From the NCBI GenBank assembly GCA_024277285.1, contig JAJRVM010000085.1, positions 1 to 34,687 of the forward strand: a DNA stretch of 34,687 nt. The letters run 5' to 3'. The translations under genes and the position numbers were made by a program. Positions 34,569 to 34,687 of this stretch are shown piece by piece. A model generated the notes under the pieces. That model was not told where the DNA came from. It saw only the letters and a list, made by a program, of their open reading frames with translations, and did no database searches. This stretch comes from Planctomycetota bacterium (GTDB taxonomy: Bacteria; Planctomycetota; Planctomycetia; Pirellulales; Pirellulaceae). Numbering within the stretch: the first letter of the stretch is position 1; every line of letters starts with the position of its first letter.

Positions 34569-34687
34569 ATGAATCAGATAGATTGCCAACACATCCGAAA
34601 TTTCTGCATTATCGCCCACATTGACCACGGTAAGAGCACACTGGCGGACCGCTTGCTGGAAGTGACCGGCACGGTCAAGCTGCGAGA
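34569..34687 (+). CDS. lepA: Elongation factor 4 (LepA), N-terminal fragment cut by the window edge
   Basis: The ATG at 34569 begins [19 protein letters not shown], followed by [17 protein letters not shown]. This is the GTPase P-loop of LepA (AHIDHGKST), a ribosome-associated translational GTPase. The '[23 protein letters not shown]' context is specific to LepA rather than to EF-G or TypA. The gene runs out of the window after 39 complete codons; about 560 more are expected. No obvious ribosome site precedes the ATG. Confidence 0.93.
   Translation, partial: MNQIDCQHIRNFCIIAHIDHGKSTLADRLLEVTGTVKLR

Overview
The window looks like chromosomal DNA of a planctomycete, most likely of the order Pirellulales. 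The evidence is gene content and protein style: a PilZ-like protein of the 'RRGDRR…HLSERGL…GWYE' type, an ECF sigma factor next to a small HxxxxxCxxC protein, a large membrane Ser/Thr kinase with an FHA partner, DUF4129/DUF4350/DUF58/MoxR genes in one run, and several planctomycete-type proteins without a named function. Base composition is moderately GC-rich, and start codons are mixed (ATG, GTG, TTG). No rRNA, tRNA, CRISPR array or intact mobile element was seen. The left edge carries only the 3' end of a probable Y1-type transposase.

Layout from left to right. (1) 1-760: transposase remnant and two REP-like palindromes. (2) 761-5782 (+): a prepilin-peptidase-like domain fused in frame to a LOG/TIGR00730 domain, then a double-thioredoxin lipoprotein followed by a strong hairpin. 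(3) 6076-8385 (-): a PilZ-like protein and bifunctional ribBA. (4) 8845-14376 (+): a conserved hypothetical, a CBS-pair protein, 2-oxoacid:ferredoxin oxidoreductase korA and korB, and a zinc-ribbon CBS protein whose start overlaps the korB stop. (5) 14430-15161 (-): an SDR oxidoreductase. (6) 15853-23571 (+): a seven-gene operon RDD / SpoIIM-like / multi-TM / DUF4129 / DUF4350 / MoxR / DUF58 with many stop-start overlaps. (7) 29597 down to 23694 (-): FHA protein, Ser/Thr kinase with a multi-TM tail, four-TM protein, ECF sigma factor and anti-sigma-like protein. (8) 30605-29796 (-): a single-gene unit for a membrane-anchored coiled-coil protein with a textbook terminator. (9) 31099-34687: a small 69-aa protein, a secreted HEAT-like protein (-), a ROK sugar kinase with a good sigma-70-like promoter, and the start of lepA.

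How the genes may work together. The korA/korB enzyme is bracketed by two CBS proteins, which suggests adenylate-type sensing near a central carbon enzyme. The MoxR/DUF58 operon is a typical membrane-associated AAA+ chaperone and VWA-like module. The FHA-kinase-membrane protein-sigma cluster reads as one phosphosignalling-to-transcription module; this is inference from order and overlap.

Outside the genes, a striking feature is that many intergenic gaps hold short perfect or near-perfect tandem duplications (units 13-19 bp, 2-3 copies), each of a different sequence. No completely novel system can be proven from sequence alone. The strongest leads are the A24-LOG fusion, the asymmetric double thioredoxin with a buried signal-peptide-like segment, the CBS-bracketed korAB, and the FHA/kinase/ECF cluster.
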